Assembly: GCF_040115645.1 (NCBI RefSeq)
Contig: NC_089554.1
Coordinates: 4,774,001-4,838,000, forward strand
Origin: Euwallacea fornicatus
Lineage: Eukaryota > Arthropoda > Insecta > Coleoptera > Curculionidae
Reading direction: 5' to 3'
Length of the DNA stretch: 64,000 bases
Part shown: positions 11,501-24,300 of the stretch, piece after piece
Layout: every line of letters starts with the position of its first letter
Position numbering within the stretch: the stretch's first letter is position 1
Position numbers and translations under genes: made by a program
Notes under the pieces: generated by a model
The model's database searches: none
Told to the model about the DNA's origin: nothing
What the model saw: the letters and a program-made list of their open reading frames with translations, nothing else

Positions 11501-14500
11501 GAAGCCCTTTTAACCCTATATTGTCTTTCACGCATGTAACTTAAGACCCATTTCCTATATCCGACCCTTTATAAGACTTCTTCTGGTTTGACGACATGTG
11601 TTTTTAGCTTAAATTACGCGGATCTATCCAATTTTACGGGACCAATCAACGATGGTAAACAAGCTTAAATTTAGCCTTGCAAAATATTTTTTATAGTAAA
11701 CAGGAGCGGCTCGAGATCATTTTGCTTGCGCAAAAGCCATTCCGCGTGGTAGTAGTTACCACACATCCGTTGGGAAAAATCTAACAAGAAAACAATGTTA
11801 AAATGAAATGTTTTGTTTTCGCTGAAATATAAAGGTTGCTTATTCTGTCTACGCCAACACCGAAAGATAACTCCGTATATTTTTCGCTGCAATCAGAGCA
11901 TCAACTTTTACATTCTTCGGTGAAATTTCTTCTTTGATGTAATACGAACGAAACCAGGTCAGCCCGATTTAATTGCTTCTTGTGAAAGGTCTTTGACATT
12001 TCGATAGGGTGGATATTATTTTTTCTTCATTGTTTCTTGAAATTTGTTTTTGGGCTCGAAGTTTATTGCCTGAGAAATTTACACATTGCTGGGCGCAACC
12101 TAGGGTAAAATTTTAATGCATCGATATGGGGTTGGCACATAGGGGGAACGACAGGCCGACTGCTCGCTCATCTAAAACGAATTATAATCTGGCGTGAAGA
12201 TGCTTACAAATTATTTGTTTTTCTTTAAAGAATATGTTGCTAAAATTCTATATTTCAAGTAAACGTTTTTTTTTAATTTATAATATTAGTCTAATATGAA
12301 CTATCTAATATGGTGCTTCCCCTCGACCTTATTTCACAGAGGGTATGAAATAGCCAATTTTCATATTATCTTGGGGTTGGTGTATTTGGGGTGATTCACC
12401 CCAAATACTTGCCCTAATGCGGATTGTTTGAGTCATTGGAATTTTGTGGCTATGCCGAGTGCTTGTATGAGTCTTCTTTTCCTGGAATTTCAGCTCATTG
12501 GTTTAACGTCTTAGGCTGACAATAATCAGATTTATTTGATTTCTTGTAAAAGTATTATTGATCATGTGTTTGGCAAAATGTCCGGTAATCTTATGCAGAT
12601 TGATGATAGACTCTTCATTGGGGCAAAAGAAAAGGGGCGATTGGAGCACCAAAAGATAAAAAGCATCATCATCATTAGTGCATCAAAGTTACTGCTGTAC
12701 ATCACTAACATTGGATGTAGATGATAACAGAATCTTCCCATTAGGCTGTCATAGATATTAAATTGTCTTGCTGTTGCTCGTAGGAGTGACTTTAAATAGA
12801 TCTGATTAAAGAGTAATTTAATTGTTCCTATCTTATAGGTTATTTTAGCGAGGAAATCAAACACTCATATAATCAAAATAACAGTCACGTGTCTTGACTA
12901 AATATCATGTTGAGTATACATTTGTTTAAGGGGTAGAAATGAAATCTAATGAGGCACGAGTTCCTCGTGTTCCCTCATACACTTGCCACAGGGTGGATAA
13001 TTGGTTCTCTGTGTGTTTTGATGAATAATATTTTTTAAAGAGAAAGCTCCCATTATCTTGCGATTATTATATGGTTTTGCAGGCGTTTTACCTTTTTTGC
13101 AATCTTCTAGAACAACGCTCTCCTCGATGTAATCTACAGAAAAATGTATGATTAGTGGCAATCTGCAATGTAATAATGTTATGTCTTCCTCTCCTCTAGC
13201 AATCTAGCAATTAACTTATCTTTAATTAAACCTCATAATATTTCCTTTATTTTACGATATTCTTGTTACTTTGTAGGACATTATTTTTTGTGTGATTTTT
13301 ACTCAGCTCTAGCATAACGATGTGAGTAAATAGGCGTACCTGCTAAATAAGAAATTTAAATAACATAATACGAATTAACATAACGTGTCATATTAAACCA
13401 CGGTTGTACTGCACTATGCTACAGAATTATCCTTTGCGAGAGTAACATATTACTTGGTTGTTTGAGTCATCTTGTGGCGTACGGTACTCCCACTTGTGGC
13501 GCCTTTGATTTTAATTTATTTGACAGAAGACTTTCTTTTAAATTGGTACTTGCGGAAAAACGAGCTAAAAGAATGCCTCTTATTTCACGGTCTTACACGA
13601 GTGGCTTTAGTGCCTTTAAAACATCATATAAAGTAGGTTTTTATGTCATTCGTTTTTGTCTCGGGTATGTACTCGATGTGGTCAGCCACGCGATGGCGCT
13701 TAGGTCCATTGTAAATACAGAAAGTAAGGTTTTCAAAAAGAAGATAAAACCTATCCATGATTTGATTTTTACCATTATAGATTCCTAAAACTGTTTTATC
13801 GCAAGGCTACAAAGGCGATTAATTTCTTTTGTGTATTGTTTCAAAGAACCAAGCCTAAACTAATTTAAAATTAAACCGCCATGTGATGGCTTATTTGTTT
13901 AAAAAATTGCAAATGTGCAAATTGCAATTTTTAGACTCGTTTACGTCATACTAACGTAAATTTCCGCTTTTGTGTTCAGTTAATTTTTTCCCATAAAATC
14001 AAAAGTCTCAATTTGGAGCCAATTTTTTTTAGCAGGAAGAGACTCAAATTAAATTCCTAAATTATCTTTATCAAAAAAGGAATCTGCTAGAAAGTCCTGC
14101 CCTGGATTTTTTATATTTTTTTATTTTTGGCAATTAATAAAGTGCAGATCAGTGCGATGTATCTTTAATATCCGGTAACAAGGCACAAAACAAATTTTAG
14201 AAGTAAATATTTAGTTTTATGTAAAACCACAAAAGAAAGCTCTGACGGCTGAGGTGTCGTCAAAGTATTGATAATTAGTGGTTTTGTATCATGTATAAAT
14301 AAATAAATTTTTGCGTTACATCACAGCCAATATAACATCGTTCAAACTATGCTTGAGTCGATAGAAACGAAAATAATTTAAATTGCTCTTTCCAGGTCTA
14401 TCTAATAAATTCAATCTAATTTTCTTCTTCGTTAATTGTTTTTAAGCAATTGCCCTCTTCTTTAAAATGACGTCAAATTTACTGAATACAAGCTTTGTCT

Positions 14501-15307
14501 TCTCTCCTCTTGATCGTTTGTCTCGCCTGAACCAGTTTTTTTCGTCTCGAGCAATATCTTCTAAAGACACCCGGTCTGGTCCTCTGGCGATCGGATAGTG
14601 TGCGATTCCCCGGGGCGCCTGCCTACCCACTAAAAACCTCGTGTTTCCATTCCTACAGCCTGCACTGATGTGGAACTATCCCTGAAGGACAGTGTCAGTA
14701 TCGAGAAGGTATAGAAATTAGGCTGTTGTATTGTTTGGTCAAGTTTATTTATTGTAGTCTTGTGTAGTAGCGTGTAGTATTTTTTTTGTCATTTTAAGTA
14801 GATGGGGATATTGCACCCCCATTATGTGGTACATTCCTTCCTTTGATTAGGTTCGATGTTGTTGTCTTTCTTGTGTGGCGCGCTTCATGCGTTCCTTTTC
14901 TTTGATCATCGCAGAAATAGAATTGTTGTAGCGGTCTTACATTGTTTTGCATTCCAACATCTCGTTGATGAGGAAAGTTATCTACAAATTCGATTAGGAT
15001 GTTTTTTTGGTTTTGCTGTCACCGGCCTTGGAAGACATAGTATTCAACTGACGCCTGTTGCTGTCCACAAGTATATATATATGATCAATCGCTTGGTCCA
15101 CAAACCCTTGTCCATCGTTTGAACATGATTGTTCGCTTAATTTCTCGCGTATCTGCCTCCGTAGGTCGAAAGAGAGAGCGCTGAGACTGATGCGTTCCCC
15201 CAGGAGGAGATGGCCTCTGAGAACATTGTGTTGTACGCTCAAGTGATTCACATTAAGACTTTTTTTTTTAATACTTGAGAGCATCTGTGCGAACTTTTTT
15301 GCTGTCG

Positions 15308-15351
<44 letters not shown>

Positions 15352-18300
15352 GGTGTCCTCGAATTACGTGGCCAAAATAATACCGCAGATTGTTTGAGTG
15401 AAAATAAGTCGATTTAACTAAACTTCCCTCAGTCCAAAAGTTGATAATTATGGAGCTACAGGGTGTTAAAGTTGAAAAAAAAATCACATTTTCTTTAATA
15501 TCTTTCGATTTATTTGAGTTAATTTCACGAAATTTCATATTTGAGGGTGTTTTAGGATACGAAATTCAAATTTATTAACGATTTAGTTGTTTCTTCTAGG
15601 GGGCGCCACAAGCGACCATTAGGACACATTTAAATCTCTGTAACTTTTTCGTGCCACGGTGTATATTATTTTGGTATTTAAAAACCTTTTTCCCTACCTT
15701 TTATACTTAGAAAAGGTATACTTTATTGACGTCGCTAGAAGCAACGGTTTTGGAGAAAAACGCATAATTCTAATGCGCTGCATATTTGCGTTAGCGCTTT
15801 TAAGTAAATAACTCAGTTGGCTATGTTTTTAATTGACATTTTAACACTTGAATTTGTTTCTCAAATGTCAGGTTTTTTATTTAGCCCTCAGTTTTTATTG
15901 TCAGTTTTGCTTCTTGTTCCTGTAAATATCCATAAGTATGGCCAATAAATTCACTTATTCTGAAATGGTGGATATGCTGTTGGTTTATGGACTTTGCCGT
16001 TGTAATAGTCAAAATAATATGTGATTTTGAAAACTTATTGTTATACCTTTACTAATAATTATTTTTGAAAAACTTAATTTTTTTTAACGGAAAATAATTT
16101 TAAGGTAATTTGCATGCATCATCAGGCTTAGATGCATTTTTCTCCAAAACCGTTGCTTCTAGCGACGTCAATAAAGTATACCTTTTCTAAGTATAAAAGG
16201 TAGGGAAAAAGGTTTTTAAATACCAAAATAATATACACCGTGGCACGAAAAAGTTACAGAGATTTAAATGTGTCCTAATGGTCGCTTGTGGTGCCCCCTA
16301 GAAGAAACAACTAAATCGTTAATAAATTTGAATTTCGTATCCTAAAACACCCTCAAATATGAAATTTCGTGAAATTAACTCAAATAAATCGAAAGATATT
16401 AAAGAAAATGTGATTTTTTTTTCAACTTTAACACCCTGTAGCTCCATAATTATCAACTTTTGGACTGAGGGAAGTTTAGTTAAATCGACTTATTTTCACT
16501 CAAACAATCTGCGGTATTATTTTGGCCACGTAATTCGAGGACACCCTGTATATATCCCCTTCCCAAATATGGAAAACGTGAACCAGTTTAAACATAAAAA
16601 AGAAGCAAATCAGTGCAGTTTAAATAAACTCCCATTTCACGTCATTGACAAGGTCTTGCAACCGAGTTGCATAACGGTACAAGGCGTGTAATTATTTATT
16701 TTACACCCATTTTTTTAAAAGCTGAAGTGACTCATTATTGGCTTTAATTCACCCTGATTCCGGATTTGCGTTGTTGCGATTTACTTTTTATTAGTTCTAA
16801 ATAATGCGGTATACTACTTTGGCTTGATAAATGTAGCATAGCCCCTCTCCGTCCGACAGATGTGAGCTAGAGACGCACCCTGATCGTTCAAAATTACTAA
16901 TAAAAATTGTCATCAACCTTAAACTTGAGATCATTTATTTCCAATGTCTAGCTCATCTAACAATTGTTATTAATGTGATTTATAATTCGGTTAGATCAAT
17001 GAAGCTGATTAGAGGAGCAGCATCTTTTGTTGTGAGGAAGAGGGCTCAGCAACATTTCCATATGTCAAATGTATTAATACTCGCGGTTATTTTAGTTACA
17101 TAAGATGCTAACAGTCAGGACTCAGGATAATATTTTAAGATTTATCGCCCGAGACAAGCAAGAGTAATGTCAGGGAATATTTTATTAGTCGCGACTCTAA
17201 CTGGACTCGGTATTACTCAGCCGCATATTAATGAGTGAAAAAATAACCGCGATGTTTCCGCCAATTATTCGTATCTTTACAATCGAGATGCATTTTCAAT
17301 AAACAATTATTAATTTAAGTGTTGTAAATTGCATATTAAAAAATAAAACACCAATTTCCTTTTTTATCTAGGCAGTGCACGTTCGGAATGCGTGAAATTG
17401 ATTTTGGATAGGTTTTTTTATATGGGTATAATTAACCAAAGGTATTTCGTGCGCTTTGTCGGCTTCAGTTTCTTTGTCTTGTCATCTTGAATTGGAACCC
17501 AATTTAGAACAGAACCGGGGATTTAGCATCTTAATATTTTCAAAATTGTAGCATCCGCATTACAGCCTGACATACCTTAGAAATGACCATCCGAGGCACT
17601 TACGAGAATTAAAAGTGTGTGGGCACGTAGATACGTGGTTGTCGAGATATAAAATGGCAACTTTGATGAATATTTTATACGGACATATACACAGCATATT
17701 TTCGTATGCACATCCGACAGTTCAAGGTAGAAATATTAACGCTGCAAGTAAAATTTATGGTCACTAGGCCATATGTTTATACATTTTGCAAATTTCAAAG
17801 CCGCTCAATGGCCCTTTGCAAATGCGATGGTGAAGCTTCGAACAGTTCAGCTTTGCGGAGATTAACACACCATTGCTAAATATTATTTACTTGGGCAATG
17901 AACCTCTCCAGACCGGAAATATGCAGCGGTAAAAAAGTTTTGGCCATGTGCCCGCGTTTGAGTCAAATGTGTACCAAAAACTTCCGGGCAGCCTTACCTT
18001 CGCTAATAATACACTTTTCTTGAAATGATGTAACTTTTAGTGTTACATTACACCTGGTAAAATTATGTTCTTGGGTGGTGGATACGTGGCTGATTGAAGA
18101 GAAATTTCGCCTATATTAACCGTGGAGGATTGGCACAGTTGAAAAAATGCTTCTTGCAAAAATAAAAAAAAAATTTTAAATTTTACGTGCGATTTTATAA
18201 TGGGCGGATTTTTTGAGTTTGCCAATAGAAAGTGGTTTTGGAGTGATATATGTATTTCAGATGTGGAAGTAAACACCTTGTGTATTTTTTAATTGCGAAT

Positions 18301-21300
18301 TCGTGTCATTGTTCTAACGTTTCTTGTCTCTGTCGAAGTAATAAAGAAAAAAAATTGCTAGTCAGGGCTGTATTACCGGAAATCACTAAAATCGTTAATT
18401 AAAATTTGGAAGTAAAATTGTAATCAATTTTGTTGTAATACTATCCTTTTTAAGCATTACTATTATAATATGTTAAATGTCTCCATAAACGGCTCTTTTC
18501 CACTTTATCCATCTACATATCTTTGCGTCCTTGCGTTTCAAATATGGCAATAGTTGTGTAATGGATCTTGACACAGCAAACTCAACTACGTGTACTACTT
18601 AAATGGGACCACCTTGTCTAGGAAATACATATCAGAGCCTTACAACTTTTTGATAAGAATATCTTCTGTTTTTGCAGAGAAACAAATTCCTATTCTATCA
18701 CGTCGTGAATCAAGCGTTTCAAATCCGTCAATTTGCAACAATTTGCGTGTAAATTCAGGTCTAGCAACCATACCTAACGAGTTCATTTTATCAAAGTTTG
18801 CCGGCTGCTTGAAACCTTGAAAAATGTCAAACCTCGGGGCTCTAGAATGCATTGTTTCCCGAACATAATTCAATTTACTGATAAGCGTGTACTAGCTGTA
18901 ATAAAAAGCCATAAGGCTGGGTTCTTGTAGCCGTTGAATAGGCTCATGTTTAATTGGATTGCCTTCAAGAAAACTTTGAAATAGGCAGAAAAACAAATTG
19001 TATTTTACAACATACGAACCCAGTAACCCAGAATTAATGAGAGAGTCGCAGTGAATTGCAATGGCAAAGCCCCGGGCTTAATTGTACGGAACACTGAAAT
19101 AGTTTTAACAATTTAATAATGTTAATGCTTGTAATGGTTGACATATGTTTCGTGACTTCTCCACGGGGTTTAGCTCTAAACAAGATTATTTATAGAGTCC
19201 CAGAGTGACTAATAATAAACGACGAGAAGACCCAATCTACATGGCAATTAGTCATTAGACATTTAAAGAAAGGGAAGGAGTGGTTCGGGAAGACATGTTT
19301 AATCTTGATTTTGCATCTCTTTGCATAATTTATTACCGATAACGACTGAAATCATGAAGCTTGACTAATCTTAATGCTTTTTTAACTCAAAATTCATCCT
19401 GACCAGCAGCTGGTTCCATTGGGATTCGAAGTTCTCGCACACCAAATTTATTCCCTGAGCTCATGTGGGATAAGTCAGATTAGAATGGGTACAATACTGA
19501 TAAGATCGCAACAATACTTTCTCATCCATCACCATCAGAACGTTTCGTTCGCCTTGCAAATATAATTAAGCATATTCTCCCTATTAATTTCGTTACGGTA
19601 ATTAGCAACTGTTACTAGTGAATTACTTGTTGCCTTACGAGATCGTAAAACATGTTGGCTTATTCAAGCAAAAACAGAAGGTATCGATAATAGGTCGTTA
19701 ATAAGGTGAAAGTACACCGTTTTTTGTGTTCTCTTTGTAGTCCACTGCAAACATTGATTTGCATATTTCGAACATCACCACGTAACATTCGGGCCTGGAC
19801 AAGAATCTATTAGTTTCGCAGACTGTTTGTCTCATACTGACTTGAGGCTGCGTCCGCCATCTAATTCTGGAGCGTTATATAATCAAGACTGTTACTCATC
19901 ATGAGAATGCAATGAGTCATTTTCACTCTATGATTTGCTTTTTAAAGGTTTTTTACAGAATAACGTTGTAATTGTTGCAATTTGCAGCGAAGTGTTTAAA
20001 ACGCGATTGTTAGTGTTTTGTCACATTCATTTGATTTAATTGTCTCCTGGGTAATATCTCAGGTTAATAATAAATGAAGAATTTCACAAGGAAATTTTGC
20101 GTTTGTTGTTGCGTTGTGTGTGCAGAGCCTTGAAACAGCGAATTTTTTTATTAAACGCTTTTTTGTCAACAAACGTCGTAGCTAAATCCAACGGCAACAA
20201 CTGCTTCTGAGTAACTCTGACTCATTGCAATTTCGCCTGACGTTCAAGGTTAATATTTTTTGTTTATATACTGTATTTATCCTTTTTATGCCTTATTAGA
20301 AAAGCATATGCAATCCGTTAGTATATTATTAATAAATTGGAGCGATATTAATTTTGTTCAGGTTGATAGTAATGTAATTCCAACGTTCTTCCAAGTAAAT
20401 CTCAATGGAGCGGGATATTTAGAATTTTTGCAGGAAAAACTCGCTCCGAATTTATTTACTGTTTCCTAATCCGGTTGAAGTTGATGTTCCGAATAGAAAC
20501 ATCTGGTTTCAACAAGATGATGCACCTAATCATTTTGTAAAACCTGTCCGTGAGTATCTGGATGATGTATGTCAAGGCAGATGGATTGGTAAAAGAGCCC
20601 CTTTGAATGGCCACCCAGGTCTTCGGATTTAACACCTACGAACTATTTCTTATGGTGGTATTTGAAAAGCAAAGTTTTCATGATCAAATCGGAAAAAATT
20701 CAGGAGTGACAAGAATGAATAAGGCAGGAGTGTAGGCTTATTTTTGCTAAAGTAATTAGAAATGTTCAAAACGAACTTCAGTTCCGTTTAGGGTGTTGTT
20801 AGTTAGTAAATGAAGAACATTTTGAGCATTTATTGTATAAAGATTATTGAATTAAAGATTTCTTGATTTTTCGAATTAGTTGATATTTGTTAAATGTCTT
20901 TTAAATGACTAGAAATAAAAATTTGGCATTTTGTACGCATGTGTAACTTGATATACTAAGAATAGCCGTAAAGAAATTAGAATTGTCATTTAAAAAAATA
21001 GTCGATGGCGTTATATCTCAAATTTGGCACAAGCTGTATAAAATTTTCTTACATCAAAAAGAGCACAATTGAAAATATCAATCGACATGTCCGAACGTAT
21101 TTCCGAAACAAAAACTGTGTTTGATTTACTGAATTTGTTCTAAGTTAGAAACTTGCACTGTATAAAATCTGATCCATTGTACTACTTTTACAACTAAATA
21201 GGTATACCAAATTTGATAAATTAATTCTAGGCGTTGCAATTTTTGTGACAATTAGTATACTACTAATGTTGTTTCGTCCAAAGGAAAACGCAAGCATGAG

Positions 21301-24300
21301 TTGAACAGTTACACTTCGAGATCAAAGCTTTTACGATATAAATCGTGCGCTTTGTCATAATAATTATAACTATATCGTATAAACAATGGTAATAATGCAA
21401 TTCGAGATGTAGACAGTCGGATGGTTTGCGGCACTATTTTATTTCCCATTTCATGGTCGGAATAACAGTAAAATAATAAATTATGTTTTTAATCTTTAAC
21501 TAGCTTTAAGTTCGCTGTAAACACGGAGGCGCAGCATGGTCAACTATTATTTTTTTTCAGATATGCCTCCGTTGGGATTTCTCAAGTACACCCCCATGAC
21601 TGACCTCCACAAGAGGGCACCCTGTATAACGCGTGTGGTACTAGGTTATTATCGCACGCGAGCGAAATTCGCGAATGAAGCCGGTGAGATGAGGTTCACG
21701 GACCTCACTCACATACGGTAATAACCTACTTACCACATTTATTACATAATAATATTATTATTAACAGCCGTCGAAAATCTACTTCTACGACATTCAAAAT
21801 GGGTTATCGTCCCTTTGATTGGTGGTCCAACATTCATGTCCAATTTTCAAGTTCTGTAGTGACCAATTACTAATTCATCACATGCCAATTACAATTTACA
21901 TAACTAATCTATGCGAACCAGCCCCTCGTCTAATTATTATATAGCGTATCCCAAAGCTAAGTCCACCCTGTAACGGTTGTCTGCGAACAACTCATCGCAG
22001 TCAGCACGAACTGCACGATCGGGCTTTCGTTTGGTTGCGTTCAGCCTGCGGTGACTCATCTGGCGGCCGGCAAAATCAACGAAGTTTCCTGTGGCGAGTG
22101 TGCTTCGATAGTCGAAAGTCGAGCTTAATACCGCTTTTGAGCTTTCTGATTTGCGTGAATTTCGCGTGAAAATCCTGTTTTTTCTTCGCCGAAAATAATC
22201 AAACGCGGGGATTTTTTGTGAGACAGGTGTGGTTTGACTGGTCAGGTATGTCCATGTTACTTGATAAATGCATCAACTCACTTCCAGTCCAAGAATAAGT
22301 TTTTGTCTTTTTGCGCTAAGCGAAAAAAAGATATGAAAATGTGTTTTCTACGTGTGTGGTGGATCGGTCATCTTTAGAAATGTTTTGACGAATCACCGGC
22401 GATTGAATCGCTCATCTCTCACCCTTTTGAGAAAATTTTTCAGAAATATGTGAAACACTCTGAAACTTGCGCAATTTTTGAGAGAAGGATTTTTTTCAAT
22501 TTTCTTAATTTACGTATTCATAGTCTACACATTTTAGTTGCGTTGATTGTCGTTTTTATACTAATTTTTTCCCGGCGGTTTTAAGACGATAACTGATGAT
22601 TTGTCCTCGAAACGTTAACCAGGGTTTTGGTCTGAACTCTGAGCATAGTGCGAATCCTATTCTTGGCTTAATTTTACTGAGAACAATGTGCAGTCCCACT
22701 GTTCTAGCGGTCCCTACTTGCATTCGAGACCTAATCTCAATCAAATAAGTAGTTTTAGTAGGTGTTCCATAGATTCTAGGGCGTCAGCAGTGCACTTAGC
22801 AATTTACTTAAAATGTATTTTTTCCCCGATTTCTTTATAGGTAATTTCAAAATAATCTACTTTCTCGTTCATAGGCGAAAGCACTACTTAACATCATTTT
22901 GTATGATAATAATGATTTTTCATACACCATTTTCTAAATACCATACGCACAGAGTTTCATTTTTTTACAGTTACGTGTATGTAATTAGTCAATGGTGGAT
23001 GAGTTTTTCGATTTAATAGTTACCGTGTATAGGCGTGTATAATCATTTATCAGCATTCAGAAGAATTTTGGTTGATCAAAGAAATTTTTCTCTTTATTTG
23101 GGAAAAAAGTTCCACTTATTTAAAAGAAAAATGCTTCTAGATTTAACTATTTTTGAGATATTTGCTAGCTCACTGTTGAATAGTTATTTGGATTTAAATC
23201 AGTTATCAATCAAAATTCAAGGCGTGACTTGTTTATTCGCTCAATCGCACAACAAATAATTCCTAATTTGGTTTTCCAAAACTGTTCCTTTATATGTAGA
23301 TTACGTATTCAGTACTAGATAACGTTATCTATAGATTATCATTTCCAGTAATTACTACGTACCAATCATACTATGGGTTCTTGTTGTATTGTTAAATTTA
23401 TCGATGTGTTAGAAATGCGCTAAAATTTAAAGATAAGATTGCGGGCAATCTGTAGTTTAATATTTCTAAGTACTTCTATAGTAAAAATTTAACTGTGTGC
23501 TAGAAAATTGACTAACAGATTGCTAGCAGGCTTTGCTATTAACTCTAAACGTGCGAGTTGCAAGCGTGTTGGAATGAGACCGGATTTTTCCGTGCAGGAA
23601 TATCTATAATAATTCTAGAAAGAAATTTTTGTGTTAAAGTCTCCACAAATTGATCAAGGAGGTTCGGCTCATATAACTGATATAAATAATTTAAAATGTA
23701 AGGTATATATAATTAAAGTAGTCGCGACTGCAGGTGATGGGGTCACGAGTATTAAGACGTATTGCTGGTGTATCATATATGGTGGATAGTTAACCCAATT
23801 GGGTTTGCTTCTTCGCATTAAAAAGGGTTTAAAAAATAAAAAATATTTTAACTCCCTTTTGTTAAATAATTTTTAAATTGTCGATTCAAAGGGACACAAA
23901 TGACGCATTCCTTGATTCCTCTTTCCAATTAACATTTTAAGAGTTACGATATCCGACGGTCTAGAGAATCGCCGGGATATTTTTGAAAATTGGCCATAAA
24001 ATTTACGTTATTATTTAATTTTTTAATGAAATACCGATTTGGAAAGAACTTAATTTGTGACTAACTGTGTATCTCTAACTTTTCTTTGAAAATTTTGCCT
24101 CATTCTTCTCAGGACACCGATGCCTTTTAACTTTCCTAAAAACAAGTTATTTGAGATCCCGACCGATGGTTCGTGAAACTCAAGACATTTATACGGTTTA
24201 CATATGAAGAAGTTTAAAAATAACCAGACATAAATGTACCGCAATGAATCACGATGAAAGTCGTGCTATGTCGCCATTGAAATGTTTCTCGAATAAATGC

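Noticed and set aside
13462..13788. 108-codon plus-strand ORF
   Set aside because: No motif or family resemblance, and no flanking exon signals.
15308..16691. Identical 65-residue peptides in opposite orientations
   Set aside because: They are the two arms of one foldback transposon, not duplicated genes.
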